From Chrysophaeum taylorii (lineage: Eukaryota; Sar; Pelagophyceae; Pelagomonadales; Pelagomonadaceae): a DNA stretch of 55,798 nucleotides. The position numbers and the translations under genes are program-made. This document shows, piece after piece, positions 27,947 through 35,914 of this stretch (position 1 is the stretch's first letter; the number at the start of each line of letters is the position of its first letter). The DNA is taken from positions 1 to 55,798 of the forward strand of contig JAQMWT010000493.1 of assembly GCA_029834535.1 (NCBI GenBank), in the 5' to 3' direction. Below the pieces are notes generated by a model. It searched no databases, was not told where the DNA came from, and worked only from the letters and a program-made list of their open reading frames with translations.

Positions 27947-30900
27947 TTATGGTGGTGGTGTTGTTGTGTCGACGGCGCGTTGCTTGGAGGGCGCCGAGTT
28001 GAGGATGTCGTCGACGTCGAGGCCGCGGCGATTCCGCGCTTTGTGGCGCGTCTCGCGCTTCTCGGCCGGCGTCAGCTCGGAAGAGCCCGCGTCCTTTTTC
28101 TTGGACGCCGCGTGCTTGACGCGGGCCGCGCAGAAATCGTCCAAAAAATCCGCGATGAGCCCGAACATGGTTGCCGTTTCGTCGTCTTCCTCGCCAAAGT
28201 ACTTTGCCGCGCTCGAGGCGCGGTCCTCGGCCGTCGCGAGGGCGGCGGCGGCCTGGGTCGCGTAGGCCCGGCACTCGACCGCGCGGTCGGCGTCGAGCTT
28301 GCCGACGGCCGCCGTCGTCGCCTCGAGCTGCTGGAGGTCCGAGCGCATGTCGGCCAAGCTGAGCTTCCGGGCGGCCTTGAGGGGCGCGGCGAGGGCCCGG
28401 AGCGCGCGGAGCTCGGGGTCCGCTTCCAACGGTTTTCGCGCTGCAAACTCGAGGACCGAGACGCCGTCGGGACTTTTAGTCGTGGCGAGGCGCGAGAGAG
28501 ACGCGAGGCGGAAGCCGGCGGCGCCCCCGCGGCGCGTGCCCTCGTTGAGCGCGTTTCCGACGCTCAGGAGTCGTTGGAGCGCCTCGGCTAAAGCCCGCGA
28601 CTCGCGGGCTTTGTCTGCCGCGCCCGCGATCGTGCCCGCGTCGAGCCGCAGCTTGCACGAGACCTCCTCGGCCGTCAGCACGTCCGCGAACACCCCCAGT
28701 CGCGACCGCAGGATCGCCACCGAGCCCACGTCCTCGGCGACCTTGACGGCCGCCGCGAAAAAGGCTTCGGCGGGTCGTTTCGGGCTCTTTTTTAAGTCAA
28801 AAAATAACCGTCGCGTCTCCTTGGCCTCGGCGTCCGAAGGCACCAACGCCCTCAACTGCTCGACGTTCTCGGCCGTCAGTCTCGACGCGTCGAGCCTCAA
28901 CGCCGACCTCAACACTTCCTCCAAATCGTCGAACTGCTTGGTCAGCGGCTGGAGCCCGATGGCCACGTTGGCAGCCCTCTTCGCGTCGCAAGCTTCGTCG
29001 ATTTCGGTTTCCGACGCGATCTTCGTCGGGTCCTTGCCAGCAGTCACCGTGAACAGCCTCTTCAGCTCGGCCCTCTCGTGCTCGTCGACGGCGCGCTGCT
29101 CCGAGGTCGCCCACACCGTTCCCTCCGTCTTCCCGAGCTGCTCCCAGTGCACCGGCTTGAGGGTCGGCCTCCGCCCCGTCGACTTGCGACCGCCCCACTC
29201 CCGCGCCGGCGCCTTTTGCTGTTGGCTCGCGGGTCGCGATAGCATCGCCAGAGCCTCTTCCGTCGGGGCCGCCTCGAGGTCCATGTCCAGCAACGCGGGA
29301 TCCACGCCTTCCTCCTGCATCTTCTTCGCGACCGCGCCGCGCGGCAGCCCGACCTTGAGCAGCTTGACGAATTGTTTCATCACCGGGTGATCGCCGAGCC
29401 GATCGCCTTTACCTTCTTCGCTTTTCGAACAAGAGGGCGGCGGCGGCTCGGGCGTCGGCTTTGCGGCCGGCGCCTCGTTGCTCGTACTGGTGGTCGTGCT
29501 GCTTTTTTCTTCCTCATTTTCTGGCGGCCGCAGCGTCAGCTTAGCAGCGAGCGCCTCGCGCGCCGCCATATTCTTCTTCTTCTTCTTCTTCTTCGAGTCC
29601 TCCTCCTCCTTCTTCTTCTTCGAGTCCTCCTCTTCTTGTGCCGCCCGCGCCTCTTCGACGCTCGGCGGCTCCGGCTCGTTCTTCGTCTCCTCCTCGACGA
29701 TGTTGGTTTTCTCCTCCTCCTCCTCCTCCTCGACCTTGGCAGCCCGAGGAGGCGGCCCCACCTTCTTCACCGCCGAGTCGGGAGGCAGCAGCGAAGCCTC
29801 CTCCTCCTCCGCCGCCGCCGCATTCTCGCAGTGGATGGGCGGGGGGGGCATCACGTCGCCAGGCGTAGGTCGCGGATAGGAGCCGACGACGACGACGGGT
29901 GGCGGGTAGTCGACGGGTTGCGGGTAGGATTGGTAGTCGACGGGGTGGTAGTCGACGGGGCGCGCGCGGTAATCGACCGGGCGGTAGTCGGCGGGCCGGG
30001 GTTGAACGACCGTAGCCGACCCCGAGAGCGCCGCCAGGTCTGCTGGCGCCGAGGCCGTTTTGGGGGGCGGGAGCGAGTCGTGGCGGCAGGCGCGCCGGTC
30101 GTCCCAGTCGCGCACTACCACCGACGGCTTGGCATCGAGCTCGTCCTCGTCGTCCTCCTCCTCTTCGCGCGGCTTGGCGTCGACCTCGACGACGGGCTTC
30201 CTCCTCGGCGGCGGCGGCGGCGCGACTCCCGCGCGACGCTGCTGCGCGAGGATCGAGACGTCGTGGAGGCGGGTCAAGGTGGCCGTGAGCATGAATGCCG
30301 TGTCGAGGTCGTCGTTCGCGAGCTGGAGGGCGAGGCGCGCGACGAGCGGGTCGCCCAACGTGTCGAGCTCGTCGCGCATCGCGGGCGAAGCCAGCGAATG
30401 ATGCCTCGAAATCACCCCCAAACCCTCGTACACCGCGTCGTCGCGGTCGAGGGGCAGCGCGAAATCGTCGATGGGGTCGGCGTCGGCGTACTTGAAGGCG
30501 AGGCGAATGCGGAAGTCCCCGCCGACGGCGCTGAGCGCGTTGGCGTAGGCCGGGTGGACGTCGACGTCGTGAAACCGGACGTCGATCGCGCCGTCCGAGA
30601 GAAAGCCGGTCGAGGCGACGTACCTGGCGATCGCCGCTGCCTCGTCTACTTGGGCGCCGCGAAACCGGACCACGACCGCAAAGTCCCCGGAAATAACGCA
30701 ATTCCCCACGCCGTAGAAAGCTTCGTCTCCGTCCCAGTCGACGACGTCGTCCGACGTCCAGTCGAGGGCTGCCGCCGAAGTCGCGACCGAGATGACGGGC
30801 GGCTCGGAGAGCGGGAGGCCGCGCACCGAAACGCCCAAGAGCTCGAGGGGCCGGGGATTCGGGAGACGGCGCGCCTCGACGGCGAGATCGACGTGGCGCA

Positions 30901-31837
30901 GGGTGCGCGCGAAGCTCGGCGGCAGGCGCTTGACGGCCAGGTCCCTGAGCGTGTCGCCTCCGACGGCGTCGAGGTAGGCCTCGAAGGCTTCGACCGTCGC
31001 GTCCGCCGTGACGATGCCGAGGACCGACGCGACGATCCGCAGGGCGATGGCCCCCGCCAAGCCTACGCGCGCGCGATCGCCGTCGCAGGCATCGCAAACC
31101 ACGACGACCGTCCGATCGTCGAGGTCCAGCCACGCGGCCGCGGCCAAGCCTAGTTTAGAAGCGAAGCGCAAAGACGGAGTAGAAGATCCTCGCGGCGCTT
31201 CCCACCCGAGCTCCACGACGCGTCCGGGGATGGGCTCGTGCATCGGGTTCCCCACGTTCAACACCAAAAGCCGTCGCAACGGCTCGTCGTCCAGCGCGTC
31301 GCCGCGGTCGCCGGGGGTTAACTCCAAAGACGCCACGAGCGTTTCGGCGTCGAGGGGCTCGCCCCCCACGGCCGCGAACACGCGGCCCGCCAGCCGCACG
31401 GCCTCGCTCGGCGGCGCCCCCGATATCCCCAGGAGCTGGGAAGCAGCGTCCGTAATTTTTCGCGTCGCGGCACGAACGTCGACCGACACCGACCGCCTGG
31501 CTCGTCCGACTCTCTCGGCGGCCCAGCTCCGGAGCCCAGCCCGCCGCCGGAGCACGAGGCGCGCGCGGACTCCTGCCTCCGAAAACATCGTCCGCATGTC
31601 CGCCTGGCTCTTCGAATGATCGAGGGCTTGGACGGCGCCGTCCATCGGCCCAATCCCCGCGATCTCATCGCCCCTTTGGATGTCGGCGGGCTCGCCCTCG
31701 GTGTCCACGACCTTTGCCGCGGGGCTGTCGTCCTGCACCGACGTCACCACAAAAGGACCCTGGGCCCCGCGCCGCCCGATGTTCAGGCCCCAGCTCTGCC
31801 CGCCATGCTCGCGCTCGAGCACCACTTCCCGCAGCAT
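27947..31837 (-). CDS. formin: PDZ - PTEN-like/C2 - proline-rich - FH2
   Basis: An actin nucleator and elongator, 1296 residues in one exon. A PDZ domain occupies residues 1-100 (GGQSWGLNIGRRGAQGPFVV). Residues about 130-320 look like a PTEN-type phosphatase domain in which the CxxxxxR loop is VVVVCDACDGDRARVG (Cys248), one residue too long and lacking the preceding His, so it is probably inactive. A PTEN-type C2 domain follows at about 331-460 (NCVISGDFAVVVRFRG, FRIRLAFKYAD). PPP and PVDY repeats form an FH1-like region. A WASH-subunit-like motif, KLLKVGLPRGAVAKKMQEEG, lies at about 825-845. FH2 runs from about 885 to 1245 (LKPVHWEQLGK, LLSVGNALNEGTRRGGAAGF). PTEN-C2 plus FH2 is known from plant class II formins; I am not aware of PDZ in that set. 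Poly-Glu and poly-Lys tracts lie in between. Confidence 0.9.
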   Translation of the reverse strand: MLREVVLEREHGGQSWGLNIGRRGAQGPFVVTSVQDDSPAAKVVDTEGEPADIQRGDEIAGIGPMDGAVQALDHSKSQADMRTMFSEAGVRARLVLRRRAGLRSWAAERVGRARRSVSVDVRAATRKITDAASQLLGISGAPPSEAVRLAGRVFAAVGGEPLDAETLVASLELTPGDRGDALDDEPLRRLLVLNVGNPMHEPIPGRVVELGWEAPRGSSTPSLRFASKLGLAAAAWLDLDDRTVVVVCDACDGDRARVGLAGAIALRIVASVLGIVTADATVEAFEAYLDAVGGDTLRDLAVKRLPPSFARTLRHVDLAVEARRLPNPRPLELLGVSVRGLPLSEPPVISVATSAAALDWTSDDVVDWDGDEAFYGVGNCVISGDFAVVVRFRGAQVDEAAAIARYVASTGFLSDGAIDVRFHDVDVHPAYANALSAVGGDFRIRLAFKYADADPIDDFALPLDRDDAVYEGLGVISRHHSLASPAMRDELDTLGDPLVARLALQLANDDLDTAFMLTATLTRLHDVSILAQQRRAGVAPPPPPRRKPVVEVDAKPREEEEDDEDELDAKPSVVVRDWDDRRACRHDSLPPPKTASAPADLAALSGSATVVQPRPADYRPVDYRARPVDYHPVDYQSYPQPVDYPPPVVVVGSYPRPTPGDVMPPPPIHCENAAAAEEEEASLLPPDSAVKKVGPPPRAAKVEEEEEEEKTNIVEEETKNEPEPPSVEEARAAQEEEDSKKKKEEEDSKKKKKKKNMAAREALAAKLTLRPPENEEEKSSTTTSTSNEAPAAKPTPEPPPPSCSKSEEGKGDRLGDHPVMKQFVKLLKVGLPRGAVAKKMQEEGVDPALLDMDLEAAPTEEALAMLSRPASQQQKAPAREWGGRKSTGRRPTLKPVHWEQLGKTEGTVWATSEQRAVDEHERAELKRLFTVTAGKDPTKIASETEIDEACDAKRAANVAIGLQPLTKQFDDLEEVLRSALRLDASRLTAENVEQLRALVPSDAEAKETRRLFFDLKKSPKRPAEAFFAAAVKVAEDVGSVAILRSRLGVFADVLTAEEVSCKLRLDAGTIAGAADKARESRALAEALQRLLSVGNALNEGTRRGGAAGFRLASLSRLATTKSPDGVSVLEFAARKPLEADPELRALRALAAPLKAARKLSLADMRSDLQQLEATTAAVGKLDADRAVECRAYATQAAAALATAEDRASSAAKYFGEEDDETATMFGLIADFLDDFCAARVKHAASKKKDAGSSELTPAEKRETRHKARNRRGLDVDDILNSAPSKQRAVDTTTPPP

Positions 31838-32003
31838 TATTATACGTCGTCGTCGGCGTCGTCGTTTTGTACTTCTTTTTTTTTACACACACACGCGCTG
31901 CTGGGGGGGTGGGTGAAGGGAAGGGAACGGAAGGGGGGGGGGGCTGGAGCTGATGAATGAATGTATGAATGCAATGCAGTGAATGCATTCATCATCATCA
32001 TCA

Positions 32004-33281
32004 TCATCGGCAGCCTGGGTGGTGGTTTTGGTTCTGGTTTTTGTTTTTGTTTTGGTTTTGGTTTTGCTGCTGGAGACCGGAGGAACAGGTGTAGGTGAAG
32101 CCGGCGAAGGTTTGGTCGTCGGGATGACAGAAGAAGGGCGTTTTTTCCGTGGCTCCAGGAATCGAGGAGGGGGGCGAGTGGATGGGGAGGGAAGTGAACT
32201 CCCGGTCGAACTGGGAAGTGTCGAGGCTGCCGAGGACCTGGGGCTTCCAGGGAGGCGTGAGGAGACCATCGATCAGAGCGTCCCAGTCGATCGGCGCGAA
32301 GAAGACGTGGGCCTTGATCTCGTCCGCGTCGGTTGGACCCGAGCCGAGGCGCTCCGAGGGTTCGCGTCGAAGGAGGCCGCGCAGCACCTTCCGGGCTTCC
32401 GACGAGAGGTATTGGGGGTACGCGAGTTGGCCGTTCTTGATGCCCTCGAACAACTGCTCTCGGTCGCGGCTGTAAAAGGGGGGCAGACCGGTCAACATCT
32501 CGAAGAGGAGGGCCCCGAGCGACCACCAATCGACGGCGCGGCCGTGGCCGCGGCGGGCGAGAATTTCGGGGGCGAGGTATTCGGGGGTACCGCAGAAACT
32601 GTGAGCGCCTTTGTGGTGCGCGGTCACGCCCTCCTTCGACAACCCAAAATCCGTGAGGCGGACGTGGCCTCTCGCGTCGAGCAAGACGTTTTCTGGCTTG
32701 AGATCCCTATACACGACGCCGAGGGAGTGGACGTGCTCGAGGGCGAGGGTGAGCTCTGCCGTGTAGAACCGCGCGCGGGGCTCGGCAAACTTGCCGAGCT
32801 TTTGCAGATGGCAAAACAGCTCGCCGCCCGCGCAGTAGTCCAATACCAAAAAAAGTTTCTCGGCCGTCTGGAAGGCAGCGTGGAGCCCAACGACGAAGGG
32901 GTGCCGCACGTACCCCAGCACGCTCCGCTCGGTCCGAGTGTGTTCGACCTGGTTCCGCTTCACGACGTTCTCCTTCTTCAACACCTTCATCGCGAAGATC
33001 GTTCCGGACGTCGTGTGACGCGCGAGAAACACTTTTCCGAAGGACCCTTTTCCGATCACGCGAATGATCTTGAAGTCAGACACCGTCGGCCGCGGCGGCG
33101 CCACCTCGAAACATGAGGACGACGACTCGGGAGACTGCGCGGGTGCGATGTACTGGGCGGCGTCCAGCTCGTCCAGCATCGACTCGTTATCGTCGATGCG
33201 CTCGTGCTGCACCGGCGCCTCGTCCTCCTCGAACACGTACCCCGCCTCCTCAAACATTTCGTCCATCTCCATCTCTTCCAT
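32004..33281 (-). CDS. AGC-family Ser/Thr protein kinase (AKT/S6K-like)
   Basis: A 425-residue kinase from the ATG at 33281 (MEEMEMDEMFEEAG); the open extension to 33686 is low-complexity and has no better start. An acidic N-terminus of about 60 residues has no PH domain. The kinase core has the glycine loop GKGSFGKV (78-84), Lys99 (AMKVLKK), the catalytic loop YRDLKPENVLL (Asp193), DFG (211-213) and the T-loop SFCGTPEYLAPE, with Thr232 as the PDK1-type site. The AGC tail carries a turn-motif-like LPIHSPPSS and the hydrophobic motif FAGFTYT (about 396-402), with Thr as phospho-acceptor as in S6K. The protein ends in a Gln/Asn/Lys repeat. Likely role: growth or nutrient signalling (inference). 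It lies upstream of the formin gene, same strand, 166 nt apart. Confidence 0.93.
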   Translation of the reverse strand: MEEMEMDEMFEEAGYVFEEDEAPVQHERIDDNESMLDELDAAQYIAPAQSPESSSSCFEVAPPRPTVSDFKIIRVIGKGSFGKVFLARHTTSGTIFAMKVLKKENVVKRNQVEHTRTERSVLGYVRHPFVVGLHAAFQTAEKLFLVLDYCAGGELFCHLQKLGKFAEPRARFYTAELTLALEHVHSLGVVYRDLKPENVLLDARGHVRLTDFGLSKEGVTAHHKGAHSFCGTPEYLAPEILARRGHGRAVDWWSLGALLFEMLTGLPPFYSRDREQLFEGIKNGQLAYPQYLSSEARKVLRGLLRREPSERLGSGPTDADEIKAHVFFAPIDWDALIDGLLTPPWKPQVLGSLDTSQFDREFTSLPIHSPPSSIPGATEKTPFFCHPDDQTFAGFTYTCSSGLQQQNQNQNKNKNQNQNHHPGCR

Positions 33282-34200
33282 CCTCTCGGCTCTGGTGCAA
33301 AAGAAGAGAGAAGCCTCCAGCCAGACCAGACAGACGCCGCCCGCCGAGGATACAAGTATATACATATACACTACTACTATTGAATCGCCCCGGATTTCCT
33401 CTTCTTCGAGAGAAGTAGAGCTAGAAAGAAAAAAAGAAGCGCTGCGGCAACTTTTGTGACGAGTGATCTGCAAGCAACCAAACAAAAACAAATCCGGGGG
33501 GGGGGGGGCTGTATAAAAAATAAATAAGTAAATAATAATCGGGGTCGTCGTCGTCGCCGCCGGGGCGTGCGACGGAGTGTGACGTAGCTGAGGGCCGCCA
33601 GGCGGGGAGATGGTGGTGGCGCGAGAGTTGCTGCCGTGTGCACGTACGCCGATCAACAAGTTGAGAAAGGGTATAGAACGAGCCATACTGGGCGAGCGTC
33701 GTGACGACGACGTCGTAGACTACTCTTTCTTTTAATCATATAGTGAGGATGATGTCAGGAGGAGGAGGAGGGCGATGCATATGCAGCGGAGGGAGAGGTT
33801 CTGCTGTAGTGCTTTGAGTGTTCACGTAGCTCTCTTATTAATCGTCAACGTTGCAAAGTTCAAGCTCCTCTCCGCTTGGCGGGGGGCGGGTAATGCAGGA
33901 GAGAGTCGCACGACGGGACCCTCGTCGTCGACCATGATAGAGTAACTAACCGCCACAGCATGCGGGCATCAACGAGGACTCGTGCGGTGTCACGCGGCGC
34001 CAGGCTGGTGAGTTGGATCGCCTTGCTGGCCGCCTTCTCGAGAATCAATCGAAGAGGGTGCGAGCGAGGCCGGTGGGGCCATCAACCCCAAGTAATAAAC
34101 CAGGACGCAAGTTGCTAGAGCACGAAGAGCGCCATATGATCCAACAGATAGATACTCAACGGATACATTATTAAGATAGTCACGACACTAACCCGGGTTG
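33282..34200. other. intergenic region
   Basis: No gene is supported in about 0.9 kb. It contains a G-run (33497-33508), AT-rich tracts around 33510-33540 and GAG/AGG runs near 33758-33770. It should hold the kinase promoter and that of the small plus-strand gene at 34201. Confidence 0.5.
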
Positions 34201-34515
34201 ATGACGACTAACGAGGACGACATGAGACGGCTCCAGAGCTTTGGCCTCTCGAGTGCCGCAGAGCTCGAGGAGCGGATCGCTGCCGAGCGCCAGGCCGTCG
34301 AAGAACTCTCCGAGTCGATCCGCCGACACGACGCCGAAGCGGCGCGTCGCCTCGCGCCCAAGCAAGCAGAGCTTCTTGCCGCGCGGATGCATTTAGAAGT
34401 CCTTCGACGAGAAGTCGAGGAACTCATGGCCAAGGCCCCCAAAAAGTCATCCAAACCCCCTTTCCGACCAGCCGGCGTCGCCCCCCGACGTTCCTACGAC
34501 CACGATTTGTACTAA
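34201..34515 (+). CDS. small coiled-coil protein
   Basis: A 104-residue protein from the ATG at 34201 (MTTNEDDMRRLQSFGLSSAA). Residues about 15-78 form a continuous predicted coiled coil (AAELEERIAAERQAVEELSE, then ARMHLEVLRREVEELMAK), followed by a basic Lys/Pro tail ending in SYDHDLY. The composition is balanced and heptads are visible, favouring a real gene. No family is recognised. AT-rich sequence on both sides fits gene boundaries. Confidence 0.6.
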   Translation: MTTNEDDMRRLQSFGLSSAAELEERIAAERQAVEELSESIRRHDAEAARRLAPKQAELLAARMHLEVLRREVEELMAKAPKKSSKPPFRPAGVAPRRSYDHDLY

Positions 34516-35039
34516 TTTTTTTGGTCAAGAACAACAACCGCCTGTCGTCGTCGTCGTCGTAATCATCAAACGTATTATTATCCTCGTCGTCCGACTCCTC
34601 GGGGGTTTTCCCCGTCGAACTCGAATCCGAACGTCTCGTCGAGATCCAACAACGTCGTCTTCGTTTTATTCTTTCTGGGGTGGACTTGCGTGCGTTTTGG
34701 TCTGTCGCGAGGGACTACCATGTCTAGGTTGCGGTACTCACTCACTCTGCGACGTCGTCGTCGTCCCAGAGAGGAGAGACCCACCCCGGTATCAACTTCA
34801 TTCTATTCTGCACCCCCCGGCCATGCGAAGCCCGCCCTCCGGCTACCTGAGTGGTGGTGGTGGTGGTGGTGGTGGTGGTGAAGGACCCTCGAGCCGCCTC
34901 TTCTCCACTACTACGTAAGGCCGACGACGTGCGTGCTCTAATCATTTTTGTAATAATAATAATAATAAGCAAGTAAGGCCACCACCCTCGGCGCCGCATG
35001 CGCTCTGCCGGCCGGCCTTACGTTCGTATAGTTAAGTCC
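34516..35039. other. intergenic low-complexity region
   Basis: No supported gene. It contains CGT runs (34542-34560), a TGG run (34852-34880) and an AATAAT run (34951-34967). It lies between the 3' ends of two converging genes. Confidence 0.55.
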
Positions 35040-35345
35040 TCATCCGTGGCCGCAGTCGAGGCAGGTCGCCACGACGAACAAGGCGAAGAAGACCGAGGTC
35101 CCCAAGACGACAGAGGCTTCGCGATCTATAGCTTGGTCCGAGTCTTCTTCGACAATACGTTGGCGCACGAGCGCCGGCCGCACCGTCTGCCACGCCCCAA
35201 AAAAGCCAGGCGACGACAAGACCGTCATCAAGACCACCCCGAACGCCGCCTTCGCGACGTCCGCGGGCTCCTGGATCTGAGCGAGGCCGTACTCTCTCGC
35301 CCCGGTCCAGGCCGTCACAAGGTTGGTGGTCGTCGGAATCATCAT
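35040..35345 (-). CDS. small two-helix membrane protein
   Basis: A 101-residue candidate from the ATG at 35345 (MMIPTTTNLVTAWTGAREYG). Two hydrophobic segments are visible: AKAAFGVVLMTVLSSPGFFG (about 31-50) and VVLGTSVFFALFVVATCLDC (about 78-97), joined by a charged loop (VRQRIVEEDSDQAIDRE). This suggests an organellar or endomembrane protein, but no family is recognised. Its start codon is only 17 nt from that of the divergent gene at 35363. Confidence 0.55.
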   Translation of the reverse strand: MMIPTTTNLVTAWTGAREYGLAQIQEPADVAKAAFGVVLMTVLSSPGFFGAWQTVRPALVRQRIVEEDSDQAIDREASVVLGTSVFFALFVVATCLDCGHG

Positions 35346-35362
35346 CACGCTTACCCTAGAAG
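35346..35362. promoter_or_regulatory. 17-nt gap between divergent start codons
   Basis: The minus-strand membrane-protein ATG (35345) and the plus-strand PRMT3-like ATG (35363) are separated by 17 nt. Any bidirectional promoter or 5' leaders must overlap coding sequence, or one of the annotated starts must be wrong. Confidence 0.45.
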
Positions 35363-35914
35363 ATGTCCGAAGAGGAGTGGTCGGACGACTGGCCTGAAGA
35401 GGTCGTATGTGTCGCTGCGTTGCTCGACCCGTCGCGGACCTTCGAGTCGGTCGAGGCCGCCCTCGAAGACGATCGGGTCCGCGGCTTTGATTTGCGCCAG
35501 GCCATCCGCGGCTCCGACTTTTACGACGCCGTTCGTATCGTGAACTACGCTCGATCCCGCGCCCCGATCGACGCCGCCGCGCTCCGCGCGGAACTCGAGG
35601 AGGGAAACGCGTGGCGCGACGACGGCTTTTTGAGGCCTGTCATTCCCGGCGACCCCGTATTGAGTTCTTTGGAAGACGAAGACTACGACGAAGACGCCGA
35701 ACGACGACTCCCCGAAGCGGCGGTCGTTCGGCGCGCCCTCGAATTTGGCGAGGTCGGGGGGGGGTTGAGGGAACTTGCGGCGCGAGACCCGCCCGAGGCT
35801 GGTCCGGAGGAGGAGGAGACGGACACGCCCCGCACGAGAATGAGAAAGAGGGAGGCTAAGCGCCGGGTCGACGACCTGATCGCCCTCATCCGCCAGGCCC
35901 AGGAGCTCCTGTGA
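35363..35914 (+). CDS. stand-alone PRMT3 N-terminal-like protein
   Basis: A 183-residue acidic protein from a clear ATG (MSEEEWSDDWPEE). It resembles the N-terminal substrate-binding region of the arginine methyltransferase PRMT3: an acidic start, a zinc-finger-like segment, then RGFDLRQAIRGSDFYDAVRI followed by VNYARS, and later DDGFLRPVIPGDPVLSSLED, which matches the linker after the PRMT3 finger. The zinc ligands are mostly lost: only one Cys (VVCVAALL) remains where C..C is expected. The C-terminus is a charged helix (KREAKRRVDDLIALIRQAQE). No methyltransferase domain follows; the next gene is on the other strand and overlaps by 29 nt. It could be a truncated paralogue or an adaptor. The homology rests on short motifs recalled from the family. 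Confidence 0.6.
   Translation: MSEEEWSDDWPEEVVCVAALLDPSRTFESVEAALEDDRVRGFDLRQAIRGSDFYDAVRIVNYARSRAPIDAAALRAELEEGNAWRDDGFLRPVIPGDPVLSSLEDEDYDEDAERRLPEAAVVRRALEFGEVGGGLRELAARDPPEAGPEEEETDTPRTRMRKREAKRRVDDLIALIRQAQELL

Noticed and set aside
29541..31133. 530-codon frame overlapping the formin in another frame
   Set aside because: Almost entirely Arg/Gly/Ala/Pro; a frame-shifted shadow of the PTEN-like and proline-rich region.
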